Positions 20,434-32,899 of a stretch of DNA of 64,000 nt are shown here, in pieces. The notes under the pieces are model-generated. The model saw nothing but the letters and a program-made list of their open reading frames with translations. It did no database searches and was not told the origin of the DNA. Source of the DNA: Anaeramoeba ignava (Eukaryota; Metamonada; Anaeramoebidae); the NCBI GenBank assembly GCA_028826165.1, contig JAPDFW010000022.1, positions 744,001-808,000 of the forward strand, written 5' to 3'. A program made the translations under genes and the position numbers. The first letter of the stretch is position 1. The number at the start of each line of letters is the position of its first letter.

Positions 20434-22200
20434 TTAATTTTGATTATGATTATTAAATTTGTTAATTAATAAATCAAATAAATTTGGATTTGTTTGATTT
20501 AATTGAAAATAATCAATTCCAATTTGAATTTCATCAATTATTTGTTGTGTAATTTGAATTCCATCTTTAATTTGATTTGAATAAATCCAATATTCAAATA
20601 TTTGAAATGATTTATTACTTAATTCACTATAATCTGTAACTTTATTTGATTTATCTTCTGTTACAGATAAAAACATTCCTCGATATAATTTACTTCTCAT
20701 TATTAATATTAATTTTGGAAATTTATATTGTTTTTCTTTTCTTTCAATTATAAAATCTTTTTCATTTTCATTTTCATTTTCATTTAAATAAATTCTTTTC
20801 ATTGTTTCTTCAATTTTTTCATTTGAATTTATAATTTCTTTAATTTCAGAATATAATTTTGGATTTATTTTGGAATTGTTTGAATAAATCATTTCAAATA
20901 TTTGATTTGATTCTTTAATTGATTTTTTTGAAATAATTTCTTGAAGTTTTTCAATTTCAATTTCATTTTGATTTAATCTATATTTCAATATTAATTTATG
21001 AGCTTTGATTATTTCTCCATTTTCTGTTTTAAATGAAATATCACAAAATTCTTTTCTTTCAAATAATTTTATCAAATCTTCTTCAAGATTGGAAAAAGAA
21101 GGAGGAGAATAATAAAGAAATGAATTGTTATATCTATAATTAACATGATAATTGGAAATATCTTCATTAAATCTTAATTTAGGAAGTTCAATTTGAATTG
21201 GAATTAATTGATTATTTGTATTTCCATTTCCTAATTGACCAAATTCATTTCCAAATGTTATTAATTTCCCTTTGGAAGTTAAAATCAAAGCATTTTCATA
21301 TCCACAAGAAAAATCAAGAATATTATCATTTTCAAATAAAGATGATTTGATTTCAGTAAATTCATTAGTAATTTTATTTTTACCAAGTCCATTATATACA
21401 CAATATCCACATGAATAAAGTTTTCTTTTTGGATTTCGATTTTCATCTTCTTCTTCAATCAACATTATTGAATGATTTAATTCACATTGAATATCAATTA
21501 TTTTACCTTTTGGAATATTTTGTATTTTGGTTAATTTTCGGACTCCTTTTCTTATTGTTATTGATTCTGGTAATGCAACTTGATTAGTTTCATTATATCC
21601 GCATCCAAATAATTCTTGATTTGAATTTAAAAGAAAAACATAATAAGAAGAAATTCCTGAAAATATTTTAGAAACATTTTTCATCATTAAAATTGGTTTT
21701 TCTGTTTTATAAAGTGTTTCAGAATCAAAACCAAGTTGTCCATATTCATTTGAACCAATTCCATAAACATTTTGATTTGAACTTAATAAGTAAATTGTAT
21801 TATATCCAGAAACAATATCTTCAATTATTCTATCATTTGTATCTTCAATTAATGATGAAATATTGATAAATTCATCTGGATTTTGTGGATCTATATATTC
21901 TCCTTTGGCAAATACATTTCCTTCTATTGTTAAAATAGTTGTATTGTAAGCACCAACAGTTACTTTTTGAATATTTTCAATTTGGATTTTATGAGGATTT
22001 TGAATTGAATATTCTGAATATTCGATTGCTTTTCCATTTTCAAAAAGTAAAATTATTGAAAAATTTCCTGTTGCAATTTGTTTAACTTCATTTTCATTTT
22101 CATTTTCATTTTCAAATTGAATTAATTTTGCTATTTCATCTGGTTTATTTTTTATACGTATTGGTTTTTCATTTAAATTAAAAAATAAAAAATTTTTCAT
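20434..22200 (-). CDS. RCC1-repeat protein with two C-terminal BTB domains
   Basis: A single exon of 588 residues. The N-terminal 360 residues or so carry RCC1 propeller blades (NVYGIGSNEYGQLGF, ELFGCGYNETNQVALP, KLITFGNEFGQLGNGN). A BTB domain follows (FCDISFKTENGEIIKAHKLI) with a shortened middle, then a second BTB-like segment (RKEKQYKFPKLILIMRSKLY RGMF). RCC1 propellers can act as Ran exchange factors or as plain binding platforms; fusion to BTB points to a ubiquitin-ligase adaptor rather than a Ran GEF. It is divergent from CDC45 with only 93 bp between start codons. It is the parent of the dead copy at 15999..16304. Confidence 0.87.
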   Translation of the reverse strand: MKNFLFFNLNEKPIRIKNKPDEIAKLIQFENENENENEVKQIATGNFSIILLFENGKAIEYSEYSIQNPHKIQIENIQKVTVGAYNTTILTIEGNVFAKGEYIDPQNPDEFINISSLIEDTNDRIIEDIVSGYNTIYLLSSNQNVYGIGSNEYGQLGFDSETLYKTEKPILMMKNVSKIFSGISSYYVFLLNSNQELFGCGYNETNQVALPESITIRKGVRKLTKIQNIPKGKIIDIQCELNHSIMLIEEEDENRNPKRKLYSCGYCVYNGLGKNKITNEFTEIKSSLFENDNILDFSCGYENALILTSKGKLITFGNEFGQLGNGNTNNQLIPIQIELPKLRFNEDISNYHVNYRYNNSFLYYSPPSFSNLEEDLIKLFERKEFCDISFKTENGEIIKAHKLILKYRLNQNEIEIEKLQEIISKKSIKESNQIFEMIYSNNSKINPKLYSEIKEIINSNEKIEETMKRIYLNENENENEKDFIIERKEKQYKFPKLILIMRSKLYRGMFLSVTEDKSNKVTDYSELSNKSFQIFEYWIYSNQIKDGIQITQQIIDEIQIGIDYFQLNQTNPNLFDLLINKFNNHNQN

Positions 22201-22293
22201 TTTAGAAAAGAAAAAAATGAAAAAAATGTTTTCGTTAAATTTTTTAATTTCAATTTTTCATTTTTTTCTTGTTTTCTTGTTTTCTTTATTATT

Positions 22294-25200
22294 ATGGTTT
22301 TAGTTCAAATTAAAAATCTTTTTCAATTTTTTCAAAATTTAGTTAATTCTCAAGAAAAACAACCAATTTTAATTTTTGTTGCACCAGATTGTGATTCTAT
22401 TTGTTCTTGTAAAATTCTTTCTGTAAATTTCCATTTCAAATCAAAATTAAAATTCAAAATACAAATTCAAACTTAAATTCAAAATTTAAAACAAAATTCA
22501 AATTAAAATTAAATTCAAAATTAAAATTCAAATTCAATTTAAATTAAAATTCAAATTCAATTTAAATTAAAATTTAAATTCAAATTCAAATTCAAATCAA
22601 AATTCAAAATCAAATTCAAATCAAAAATCAAATTCAAAAATTAAATTTAAAATTCAAATCAAAATCAAAAACAAAATTCAAAATCAAATTCAAATTCAAA
22701 TTCAAATTAAAATTAATATTAAAATCAAAATTAAAATTCAAAATCAAAAATTCAAAATTAAAATTAAAATTAAAATTAATATTAAAATCAATTCAAAATT
22801 AAAATTCAATTCAAATTAAATTCAATTCAAAATTTAAATTAAAATTCAAATACAAATTAAAATCAAAATTAAAATTAAAATTAATATTAAAATCAAAATC
22901 AAAATCAAATCAAATTAAAATTTAAATCTAAAAGTTTCTATTTCAAACAGAAATGATCTCATATTCAATTCAACCAGTTGAAGGATATGATGAAATTGAA
23001 GAAATTACAAGTAAACTTCGAGATTCAGGAATTGTAAAAAAATTTTAAAAGAAAAAAAAAAGCGAATAACTTTTAATAAACTTCATATACAAATAACAAA
23101 TAAAAAAATTTTATCAACAGATAAATCAAACAATCATTTGCATTAATTGTGGAGGAAATTCAGATATTTATAAATTTTCCAATTCAGAACTTGATTGGAA
23201 ATTCTTTATTTTTGATTCACATCGACCAATCCATTTAGAAAATGTTTTCTCCAAAGATCAAGTATATGTTTTTGATGATGGTTCAATTCAATTAGCAATT
23301 CCAACACTTGAACCAGTAAATACTGAATTGATTTCACCATTTTTATCTAAAGAATTAGAGGAGGATTTATCATTTGAAAATGATGAAGATTTAGAAGATT
23401 CTGATTTTTCTGATATTGAAAATAATGAAAATATTGAAAATATTGAAAATTTAAGTGAAAATAATGAAAATAATGAAAATAATGAAAATATTGAAAATAT
23501 TGAAAATTTAAGTGAAAATGAACAAAATTCTGATGATTTTGAACAAGAAATTATTTCTGTCAAACGAAGAAGAAAAAAAAAACCGAAAAAAAAAGATCAA
23601 AAAACAATGAAAATTTCTCCACTTATTGAAAATGATGAAGTTATTTCAGAATTAGATAAATATAAGAAAAATAAGACTAATATTGAGAAGTATTATTCAA
23701 CAACAACTTATGGATTAAGTACTTCCGTTATGCTTTATACTTTATCAACTCAACTTAATCGTAAAAATCCAAAATTGCTTTGGTTTGCAATTCTTGGGTT
23801 AACAGAGCATTATTTATTAGAGAAAATTGGACATAGAGATTATTTAGAAATTGTAAAAGATTTTCAAGAAGAAGTTAGTTATTATTTTCCTGTGAATAAT
23901 CCTGAAAAATCACAATCTTTAGATAGTTTAAGATTTGGAGATGAGTAATTTTATTTGGAAATTCATTTATAAAATTAAAATTATAATTAAAATTAATTTG
24001 AAATTAATTTATAAAATTAAAATTGAAATTAATTTATAAAATTTAAAAAATTAAAATTGAAAATTATAAATTTATAAAATTGAAATTCATTTATAAAATT
24101 AAAATTAAAATTCATTTATAAAATTAAAATTAAAATTAAAATTCATTTATAAAATTAAAATTAATTTGAAATTAAAATTCATTTATAAAATTAAAATTAA
24201 AATTCATTTATAAAATTAAAATTAAAATTATCCTTTTTATTATATTTATAAAAAAAAAAAGATACCGCCTTATGCTTTTTAGACATTGGAATATCTATGA
24301 AAGTATGCTACATTCTTCTTTTGTTGCTAGTAGATTGGGAGTTTGGAAAGAATCAGGATTTTCTAATCTTAATGTTATGTTAGCCAAAATGGGACTTCCA
24401 TTAGATGAATGCAAACAAGATTATCAATCAATGAATTTGAAACTAAAAGAACAACTTCCACAAACATTCCGCAAATTTGCACCACAATTTGGTTTAAAAG
24501 GATTAATTTTCCCATCATTTTTTAAGAAATCAGCTTATGATGTTGAAGTTACTGCTTCGGATATTGTTTATTTAATCACATCTTTGATTGAATCAGCACA
24601 TTTAAATATTCCTCAAATTTCTGATATAAATAAAAATTTCAATTCAAATGAATTTTCAACTCAAAATGAATTCTCAACTCAAAATGATTTCAAAATGGAA
24701 AATTTTTGGAAAGCTTATGATTCTCTTTCAAATTGTTCAAGTGATCTTTTTAAAAATGGAATTCAGTTGGCTATTCGTATTCAAAAACAAATTGTTTCTG
24801 AAGGAATTAATTTAATTGAAAGACATTCAATCGTTTCTTCTCGTTCATTCAGACATGCTTATTTAACAGAATTATCAGGAGATCGTTTGTTCTTTAAAAG
24901 TGCAACTAATTTATCAAAACTTGGACATTTTCTTATTGATATTTTTCGAGTAAATTTATTTAAAAATTTATTTAAAGATTTATTTCAAAATCGGATAAAA
25001 ATTTATTTAAAAGTTTATTTAAAAATCGGATAAAAATTTATTTAAAGATTTATTTCAAAATCGGATAAAAATTTATTTAAAAATTTATTTAAAATATTTA
25101 TTTTAAAAATTTATTTAAAAATTTATTTAAAATATTTATTTAAAAATTTATTTAAATATTTATTTAAAAATTTATTTCAAAATATATTTAAAAATTTATT

Positions 25201-26452
25201 TAAAAATTTATTTAAATATTTATTTCAAAATCGGATAAAAATTTATTTAAAATATTTATTTAAAAATCTATTTAAAAATTTATTTCAAAATATATTTAAA
25301 AATTTATTTAATAATTTATTTAAAAATTTATTTAAAAATTTATTTAAAAATTTATTTAAAAATTTATTTAAAAATTTATTTAAAAAATTTATTAAAAAAT
25401 TTATTTAAAAATCGGATAAAAATTATTTAAAATATTTATTTAAAAATTTATTTAAAATATTTATTTAAATATTTATTTAAAATATTTATTTAAAAATCGG
25501 ATAAAAATTTATTTAAAATATTTATTTAAAAATTTATTTCAAAAATATATTTAAAAAATTTATTTAATAATTTATTTAAAAGTTTATTTAAAAATTTATT
25601 TAAAAATTTATTTAAAAATCGATAAAATTTATTTAAAATTTATTTCTTTAAAAATCGGATAAAAATTTATTTAAAAATTTATTTAAAAATCGGATAAAAA
25701 TTTATTTAAAAATTTATTTAAAAATTTATTTAAAAGATTTATTTAAATATTTATTTAAATATTTATTTAAAAAATCGGATTTAAAAATTTATTTAAAAAT
25801 TTATTTAAAAATTTATTTAAATATTTATTTAAAAAATATTTATTTCAAAATCTATTTAAAAATTTATTTAAAAATTTATTTAAATATTTATTTAAAAATT
25901 TATTTAAAAATTTATTTAAAAATTTATTTAAATATTTATTTAAAATATTTATTTAAATATTTATTTCAAAATCGGATAAAAATTTATTTAAAAATTTATT
26001 TAAAAATTTATTTAAAAATTTATTTAAAAATTTATTTAAAAATTTATTTAAAAATTTATTTAAAAATTTATTTAAAAATTTATTTAAATATTTATTTAAA
26101 AATTTATTAAAAAAATTAGCAATCAAAAAAAGAAGTCAAACCTTTAATTTTATCTTCTTTAATTAAAGAACAAAATATTTATCTTGTTGTTGGTGTTTCT
26201 GGAACTCGTAGTTTTGGAGATATTTCAAGAAAGTAAAGAATAAATTTTTATTATTGATCTTTTTTAAAGAAAATTTAAATCTTTTTATTTTATTTTTTGT
26301 TGTTGTTTAGTAAATTTGGTCAAGCTTTTCTTAATGCAGCAACTCAAATAAAAGCACAAATTAAAAGAGATCGTTTTGAATCATCTGTTATGGAAATTTC
26401 AATTGAAAATATGAAGAATTTTATGCAAGTTCTTCATACTTTACTTAATTAA
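22294..26452 (+). CDS. CDC45: CDC45, replication fork helicase cofactor
   Basis: Six exons: 22294..22422, 22935..23033, 23121..23944, 24262..24949, 26120..26232 and 26311..26452, joining in frame to 664 residues. CDC45 is the DHH-fold subunit of the CMG helicase (CDC45-MCM-GINS). The conserved blocks occur in order: FVAPDCDSICSCKIL, IINCGGN-type TIICINCGGN with FIFDSHRPIHLENV, a long acidic Glu/Asn linker then a KRRRKKK patch, EYRLMLFRHWNIYESM with MGLPLDECKQDYQSM, the central ASDIVYLITSLIESA segment, and the terminal LVVGVSGTRSFGD and KFGQAFLNAATQIKA. It is about 100 residues longer than human CDC45, mostly from the acidic linker. Introns are 512, 87, 317, 1170 and 78 bp; the longer ones are repeat arrays. 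Confidence 0.95.
22450..22930. repeat. Imperfect aaattc/aaatca repeat in CDC45 intron 1
   Basis: Intron 1 (22423..22934) is an irregular 6-bp-type repeat of AAATTC, AAATTA and AAATCA. Confidence 0.85.
23945..24261. repeat. CDC45 intron 3: attcatttataaaattaaa-type repeat
   Basis: Between the GTAATT donor and the poly-A/G acceptor the intron repeats blocks of attcatttataaaattaaa of variable length. Confidence 0.85.
24950..26119. repeat. 12-bp satellite in CDC45 intron 4, punctuated by CGGATAAAAATT
   Basis: The unit is aaatttatttaa, repeated through the whole 1.17 kb intron starting in the donor itself (GTAAATTTATTT). About ten units carry an interruption reading cggataaaaattt, the only C/G-containing word in the array. 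Confidence 0.92.
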
Positions 26453-26559
26453 TTAATTAATTAATTTTAATTGTAAAAAAAATTTTTTTTTTTAGAAGAA
26501 TTTTTTTATTTTTTTTGCTTTTTTTTTTCATTTTTTTTTTTCATTTTTTTCCTTTCAAA

Positions 26560-27383
26560 ATGAATTCACAAGATAATGAAATTAAAATAAAACAAGAAAA
26601 ACCTAAAATATTTATATTTCAAGATAATGGTTATGTTTGGGATCTTGAAAGTAAAATTTCCTTTTAAATCAATTTACGAAAAATTTTTTTTTTTTGCTTT
26701 CTTTTCTTTTAAAAATTCTTTTTTGAAAATAAAATGTTTATTTACCAGGTTTAAAAATTTTGAGAGAAAAACATCGCATTCTTGGCTCATTTCTTGGAAC
26801 AACACCCCAATATCATTCTCAAAATGAATTTTTGGTTTTTCCAGTTCTTTTAATGAAAGAAGAACTTTTTCTTTGTGTTTCCAATGATTGGGTTGATTTA
26901 TTTGAATGGGAAAAAAATGGATTGATCAAACAATTTGAAAATTTCGAAGAAGATGAATTCCAAGTCAAACGGTTAAAAACAACAAGTTCATCTTTAATTG
27001 AAATCAAAACGACAAATGAAAACAAAACATATTCGAAAATTTCAAAAGAAAAAATTGGTTTTTTTAAATCAAAAGAAGAAAAAATGAGAGCAATTATTTT
27101 TCGCGATCTTTGGCAAAGAGGTTATTTTATAAGTTCTGGATTGAAATTTGGTGGAGATTATCTTTTGTATCCAAATGATCCAGGTAAATTCCATGCTAGT
27201 CACATTGTAAAAGTAGTTTCTTCAGAAAACGTTTTAACTCCAAAATATTTGATTAGTTCTGGAAGACTTGGAACTTCTGTTAATAAAAAAGTTATTTTCG
27301 CTTCTGTTGATTTTTCTGATGAGAATAATGAAAAAAATTGTTTTCCCAAATATCTCTCTTTTAATTGGGCAGGCAAAATGTAA
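26560..27383 (+). CDS. TSEN34: tRNA-splicing endonuclease subunit Sen34
   Basis: Exons 26560..26650 and 26749..27383 (98-bp phase-1 intron), 241 residues. The N-terminal Sen34 block spans the splice junction (YVWDLESLKILREKHRILGS). The C-terminal nuclease fold is well conserved: FRDLWQRGYFISSGLKFGGD, then YPNDPGKFHASHIV with the catalytic His, and SSGRLGTSVNKKVIFASVD with the catalytic Lys; Tyr candidates lie in GYFIS or GDYLLY. Sen34 cuts the 3' splice site of intron-containing pre-tRNAs in the four-subunit endonuclease. It starts 107 bp after the CDC45 stop on the same strand, behind a poly-T tract with TCATTTTT words. Confidence 0.92.
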
Positions 27384-28781
27384 AACAAAAAAACAAGAGA
27401 AATTATTCAAAATTGAGCAAAATTTTTATTTTTATTTTTTAATCCAATTTTGATGAATTTTTTTAAATTTAATTAAAATTCAATTATTCGATTTACGTTC
27501 TTTTTGGATTTATTTTTTAAAAATAGTTTTTTTTTTTAAAAAGAAAAAGAATTTCTTAAACAAATATTGAGTTTGAGTTGGAATTGAAAAATAAAAAGGA
27601 AAAAGAAATCTTAAAAAATATTGAGATTGAGTTGGAATTGAAAAAATAAAAGGAAAGGAAATCTTAAAGAATATTAAGATATTTAAATTAAGATTTCAAT
27701 TCAAATTTAAAAAAGAAATCTTAAAGAATATTGAGATATTTCAATTAAGATTTCAAATCAAATTTAAAATTTAAAAAAAGGAAATCTTAAAGAATATTGA
27801 GATATTTCAATTCAAATTTAAAAAGGAAATCTTAAAGAATATTGAGATATTTCAATTCAAATTTGAAATCAAATTCAAATTTAAAAAGGAAATCTTAAAA
27901 AATATTGAGATATTTCAATTAAGATTTAAATTCAAATTTAAAAAGGAAATCTTAAAGAATATTGAGATATTTCAATTTAAATTTAAAAAGGAAATCTTAA
28001 AGAATATTAAGATATTTCAATTCAAATTTAAAATCAAATTTAAAATCAAATTTAAAAGGAAAGGAATTTCTTAAACAAATATTGAGTTTGAGTTGGAATT
28101 GAAAAATAAAAGGAAAGGAAATCTTAAAGGATATTGAGATATTTCAATTCAGATTTAAAAAGGAAAAGAATTTCTTAAACAAATATTGAGTTTGAGTTGA
28201 AATTGAAAAAAAAAAGGAAAAGGAAATCTTAAAGAATATTGAGATATTTCAATTCAAATTTAAAATAAAATTTAAAAAAAAAAGAGGAAAAGATATTTCT
28301 TAAACAAAAAGGAAGTTTGAATATTGAGATATTGAAAAATTAAAAAGAAAAATCTTAAAAATCTTAAAGAATATTTCAATTCAAATTTAAAATCAAATTT
28401 AAAATCAAATTTAAAAAGAAATCTTAAACAAAAGAGTTTAGTTGGAATTGAAAAAAAAAAGGAAAGGAAATCTTAAAGAATATTGAGATATTTCAATTCA
28501 AATTTAAAAAAGAAATCTTAAAGAATATTGAGATATTTAAATTAAGATTTAAAATCAAATTTAAAAAGAAAAAGAATTTCTTAAAGAATATTAATTATAT
28601 CTCTTAAAAATACAATTTATTTTTTTAAGAGATTTTTTACTTAATTTTTATTTTTAATTTTAAATAAAAATCAACAAAAAAATTTTTTCCATTTTTTTCT
28701 TTTCTTTTCTTTCTTATTTTCTTTCTTCTTTTCTTTTTTTTTGGTTTTGATTTTAACGAAAAAAAGAAAAATCAAATTTAA
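27384..28781. repeat. 45-bp tandem repeat between TSEN34 and the ceramidase-like gene
   Basis: From about 27540 to 28600 a 45-bp unit starting aaggaaatcttaaagaatat and including tgagatatttcaattcaaat is repeated about twenty times with deletions, mixed with a second variant carrying gtttgagttggaattgaaaa. The last 180 bp are a T/C-rich tract leading to the next start codon. No ORF was recognised. Confidence 0.88.
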
Positions 28782-31700
28782 ATGAAAATATTTTATTATT
28801 TTTTCCTATTTCTTTTTATTCAAATTTTAACAACAAAACCATTTACTCCACCAATTTATGAATTAAATCTAAGTCTTGGACCATATGATCGATGGAAAAC
28901 AATTTTATCACATTATTCACAATCAAATTTCAATGTGATGAAAAATTTTTTAACTTCACTTCCTACTTCAACTCAACAAACCTTTGATTCTTATTGGAAT
29001 TCATATTTTACAAATCATGTTGGAGATATTTTTGGAAGTGAGATTTATCTTGAAATACAATATATTAGTTTTGTTACCAATTTATCAATTAAAGAGGTTT
29101 TTGAATTGAATATTCTTTATGAATTGGAAACTTTTTGTAGTGTTTTGATTGGTGTTAATGATAATGGTGTTCCTTGGTTGGGTTATAATCAGGAATCTGA
29201 TGACCATAATTCTATTAGAAATCTTGCTATGTTGTTGAAAGTTACAAAAAGTGGTTCTACTTTGTTTTATGGTTTAACTTATCCGGGGTATTTTTTTAAT
29301 TCAAATTCAAATATAATTTCAAATTTATATCAAATTTATATCAAATTTATATCAAATCTATTTCAAATTTATATCAAATTTATATCAAATTTAAATCAAA
29401 TTTATATTAAATTTATATCAAATTTATATCAAATTTAAATCAAATTTATATTAAATTTATATCAAATTTATATCAAATTTAAATCAAATTTATATCAAAT
29501 TTATATCAAATTTATATCAAATTTAAATCAGATTTATATCAAATTTATATCAAATTTAAATCAAATTTATATCAAATTTATATCAAATTTATATCAAATT
29601 TAAATCAAATTTATATCAAATTTATATCAAATTTATATCAAATTTATATTAAATTTATATCAAATTTATATCAAATTTAAATCAAATTTATATCAAATTT
29701 ATATCAAATTTATATCAAATTTATATCAAATTTATATCAAATTTATATCAAATTTAAATCAAATTTAAATCAAATTTAAATCAAATTTAAATCAAATTTA
29801 AATCAAATTTAAATCAAATTTAAATCAAATTTAAATCAAATTTATATCAAATTTAAATCAAATTTATATCAAATTTATATCAAATTTATATTAAATTTAT
29901 ATCAAATTTATATTAAATTTAAATCAAATTTATATCAAATTTATATCAAATTTATATTAAATTTAAATCAAATTTATATCAAATTTAAATCAAATTTAAA
30001 TCAAATTTAAATCAAATTTAAATCAAATTTATATCAAATTTATATCAAATTTATATCAAATTTATATCAAATTTATATTAAATTTAAATCAAATTTATAT
30101 TAAATCTATATTAAATCTATATCAAATTTATATTAAATTTAAATCAAATTTATATCAAATTTATATCAAATTTAAATCAAATTTATATCAAATTTATATC
30201 AAATTTAAATCAAATTTAAATCAAATTTATATTAAATTTATATCAAATTTATATCAAATTTATATCAAATTTATATCAAATTTAAATCAAATTCATATCA
30301 AATTTATATCAAATCTATTTCAAATTTATATCAAATTTATATCAAATTTATATCAAATTTAAATCAAATTTATATCAAATTTATATCAAATCTATTTCAA
30401 ATTTATATCAAATTTATATCAAATTTATATCAAATTTATATCAAATTTATATCAAATTTATATCAAATTTATATCAAATTTATATCAAATTTTATATCAA
30501 ATCTATTTCAAATTTATATCAAATTTTAAATCAAATTTATATCAAATTTAAATCAAAATTTATATCAAATTTAAATCAAATTTATATCAAATTTTATATT
30601 AAATTTAAATCAGATTTAAATTAAATTTATATCAAATTTATATCAAATTTATATCAAAATTTATATCAAATTTAAATTAAATTTATATCAAATTTATATC
30701 AAATTTATATCAAATTTATATCAAATTTATATTAAATTTATATCAAATTTATATCAAATTTATATCAAATTCAAAATCAAATTTATATCAAATTTAAATC
30801 AAATTTATATCAAATTTATATCAAATTTATATCAAATTTATATCAAATTTAAATCAAATTCAAATCAAATTTATATTAAATTTATATCAAATTTATATCA
30901 AATTTATATTAAATTTAAATCAAATTTATATTAAATCTATATTAAATCTATATCAAAATTTAAATCAAATTTATATCAAATTTAAATCAAATTTATATCA
31001 AATTTAAATCAAATTTAAATCAAATTTAAATCAAATTTTAAATCAAATTTATATTCATATCAAATTATATCAAATTTTATATCAAATTTATATCAAATTT
31101 AAATCAAATTTATATTAAATTTTAAATCAGATTTATATCAAATTTATATCAAATTTAAATCAAATTTATATCAAATTTATATCAAATTTAAATCAAATTT
31201 ATATCAAATTTAAATCAAATTTATATCAAATTTAAATCAAATTTATATCAAATTTAAATCAAATTTATATCAAATTTATATCAAATTTAAATCAAATTTA
31301 TATCAAATTTATATCAAATTTATATCAAATTTATATCAAATTTAAATCAAATCTATATCAAATTCAAATCAAATTTATATCAAATTTAAATCAAATTTAT
31401 ATCAAATTTAAATCAAATTTATATCAAATTTATATCAAATTTATATCAAATTTAAATCAAATTTATATCAAATTTATATTAAATTTAAATAAAATTTATA
31501 TCAAATTTATATTAAATTCAAATCAAATTTATATTAAATTTATATCAAATTTATATCAAATTTAAATTAAATTTATATCAAATTTATATCAAATTTAAAT
31601 AAAATTTAAATCAAATTTAAATCAAATTTAAATCAAATTTATATTAAATTCAAATCAATTTGATATTAAAATCAAAAAAGTCTTTTTGGAGTATTTTCAA

Positions 31701-32656
31701 TATACAGAAATTCAAGTTTTGCAGCAGCATATACAACAAGAAACATATCAACAGGAACACTTAGTGGAAATTTACTAGCAATCCAAAACGGGGCGTATCC
31801 AATATTATCATTACTTCGTGGAACAGGAGAAAACTGCACGACATTTTCACTTGCGAACACGACACTTGCAACGAAAAAACTAGCATCACCCGCATATTTT
31901 GGAGTTATAGGAATCAACACAACTGATGGATCAAATAAAGCTCAAGCATCAATTTTAATTCGAGATCGTGACACAATTTCTCAAGTGATTACTCCAGTTC
32001 GTTTAACGACAAATTGGTGGGCTTATCAAGACAACACAGACCCCTCAAAATCACCTCCTCCTGGAGATCTACGAAGATCTAAAGTAAATTCCTCAATGGT
32101 TCTTGCAGATCCACAAAAATGGAGTTTGGATTATTTGGTTCAATTTATGAATTTTTATCCGATTAGATCTCAAAAAACCGTTTGGTATTTCGCTGCAATC
32201 CCGAATAATAACTCTTTACAAACCCAGATTGTCAAATGCAATCCTGTTTATAATTCTGCTTATATCGAAACTTCATGCACTATTTGTGACACTAATTGCA
32301 ATCAAGGAAAATGTAATGAAGTTAAAGCTACTTGCACTTGCAATTCAGGTTTCAAAGGAACAAATTGTGATCAACTTTCCGTTTCGGAAACTTCTACAAG
32401 TTCAACAAAAGATGGATCTGCTCGCGCTCTTGGTGCAATTTCATTTATTGGTTTTCTTGCTATAACTTTTGTTATAATTTTTCAATGGTGGAAAAATAAA
32501 AGAGAAAACGATAATGAAGATAATGAAGATGAAGATGAAGATGATGATGAAGATGAGGATGATGATGATAATGAAGATCATAATGGTAAAGGTAAAGGTA
32601 AAGGTAAAGGTAATGAAAGTGATAGTGAAAATTCTGATTGGGTTGAACATATTTAA
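28782..32656 (+). CDS. Acid ceramidase/NAAA-like hydrolase with EGF-like domain and membrane anchor
   Basis: Exons 28782..29287 and 31681..32656 across a 2393-bp phase-2 intron, 493 residues. A signal peptide (MKIFYYFFLFLFIQIL) leads into an acid ceramidase/NAAA-type N-terminal nucleophile domain: PIYELNLSLGPYDRWKTI, then NILYELETFCSVLIGVND with the likely nucleophile Cys, GVPWLGYNQESDD, and later GLFGVFSIYRNSSFAAAYTT. In the family the Cys becomes the N-terminus after self-cleavage and the chain degrades N-acyl amides in lysosomes. The usual GRN-D motif after the Cys reads GYNQESD here, so the Arg is missing. Unusually, the C-terminus adds a Cys-rich EGF-like module (NCNQGKCNEVKATCTCNSGF), one transmembrane helix and a long acidic Asp/Glu tail ending in a GKGKGK patch. 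Confidence 0.82.
29288..31680. repeat. 12-bp satellite filling the ceramidase-like intron
   Basis: About 190 copies of atcaaatttata or atcaaatttaaa, in long mixed runs, with rare one-base insertions after 30490. It is one of the longest introns in the window and almost pure repeat. Confidence 0.95.
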
Positions 32657-32899
32657 ATCAAAATAATCCACAAAAAAAATCTTTAAATTGACTTTTCCTT
32701 TCTTTTCATGTTTTCTTTTTCTTTTTCTTTTTTCTTTTTTCTTTTTTCTTTTTAAATAAATTAAAATCGGAAAATTCTCCTTTTTCTTTTTTTTATTTTT
32801 TTTCTCCTTTTTTTTAATTTAAAAAAATTTTTTTTTTTTCATTTTTTCTTTTTCATTTTTTTCTTTTTTCTTTTATTTTTTTTTTAGAATTAAACAAAA

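Noticed and set aside
24950-26119. CRISPR-like array
   Set aside because: The units are 12 bp with no spacers and lie within a eukaryotic intron; simple satellite is sufficient.
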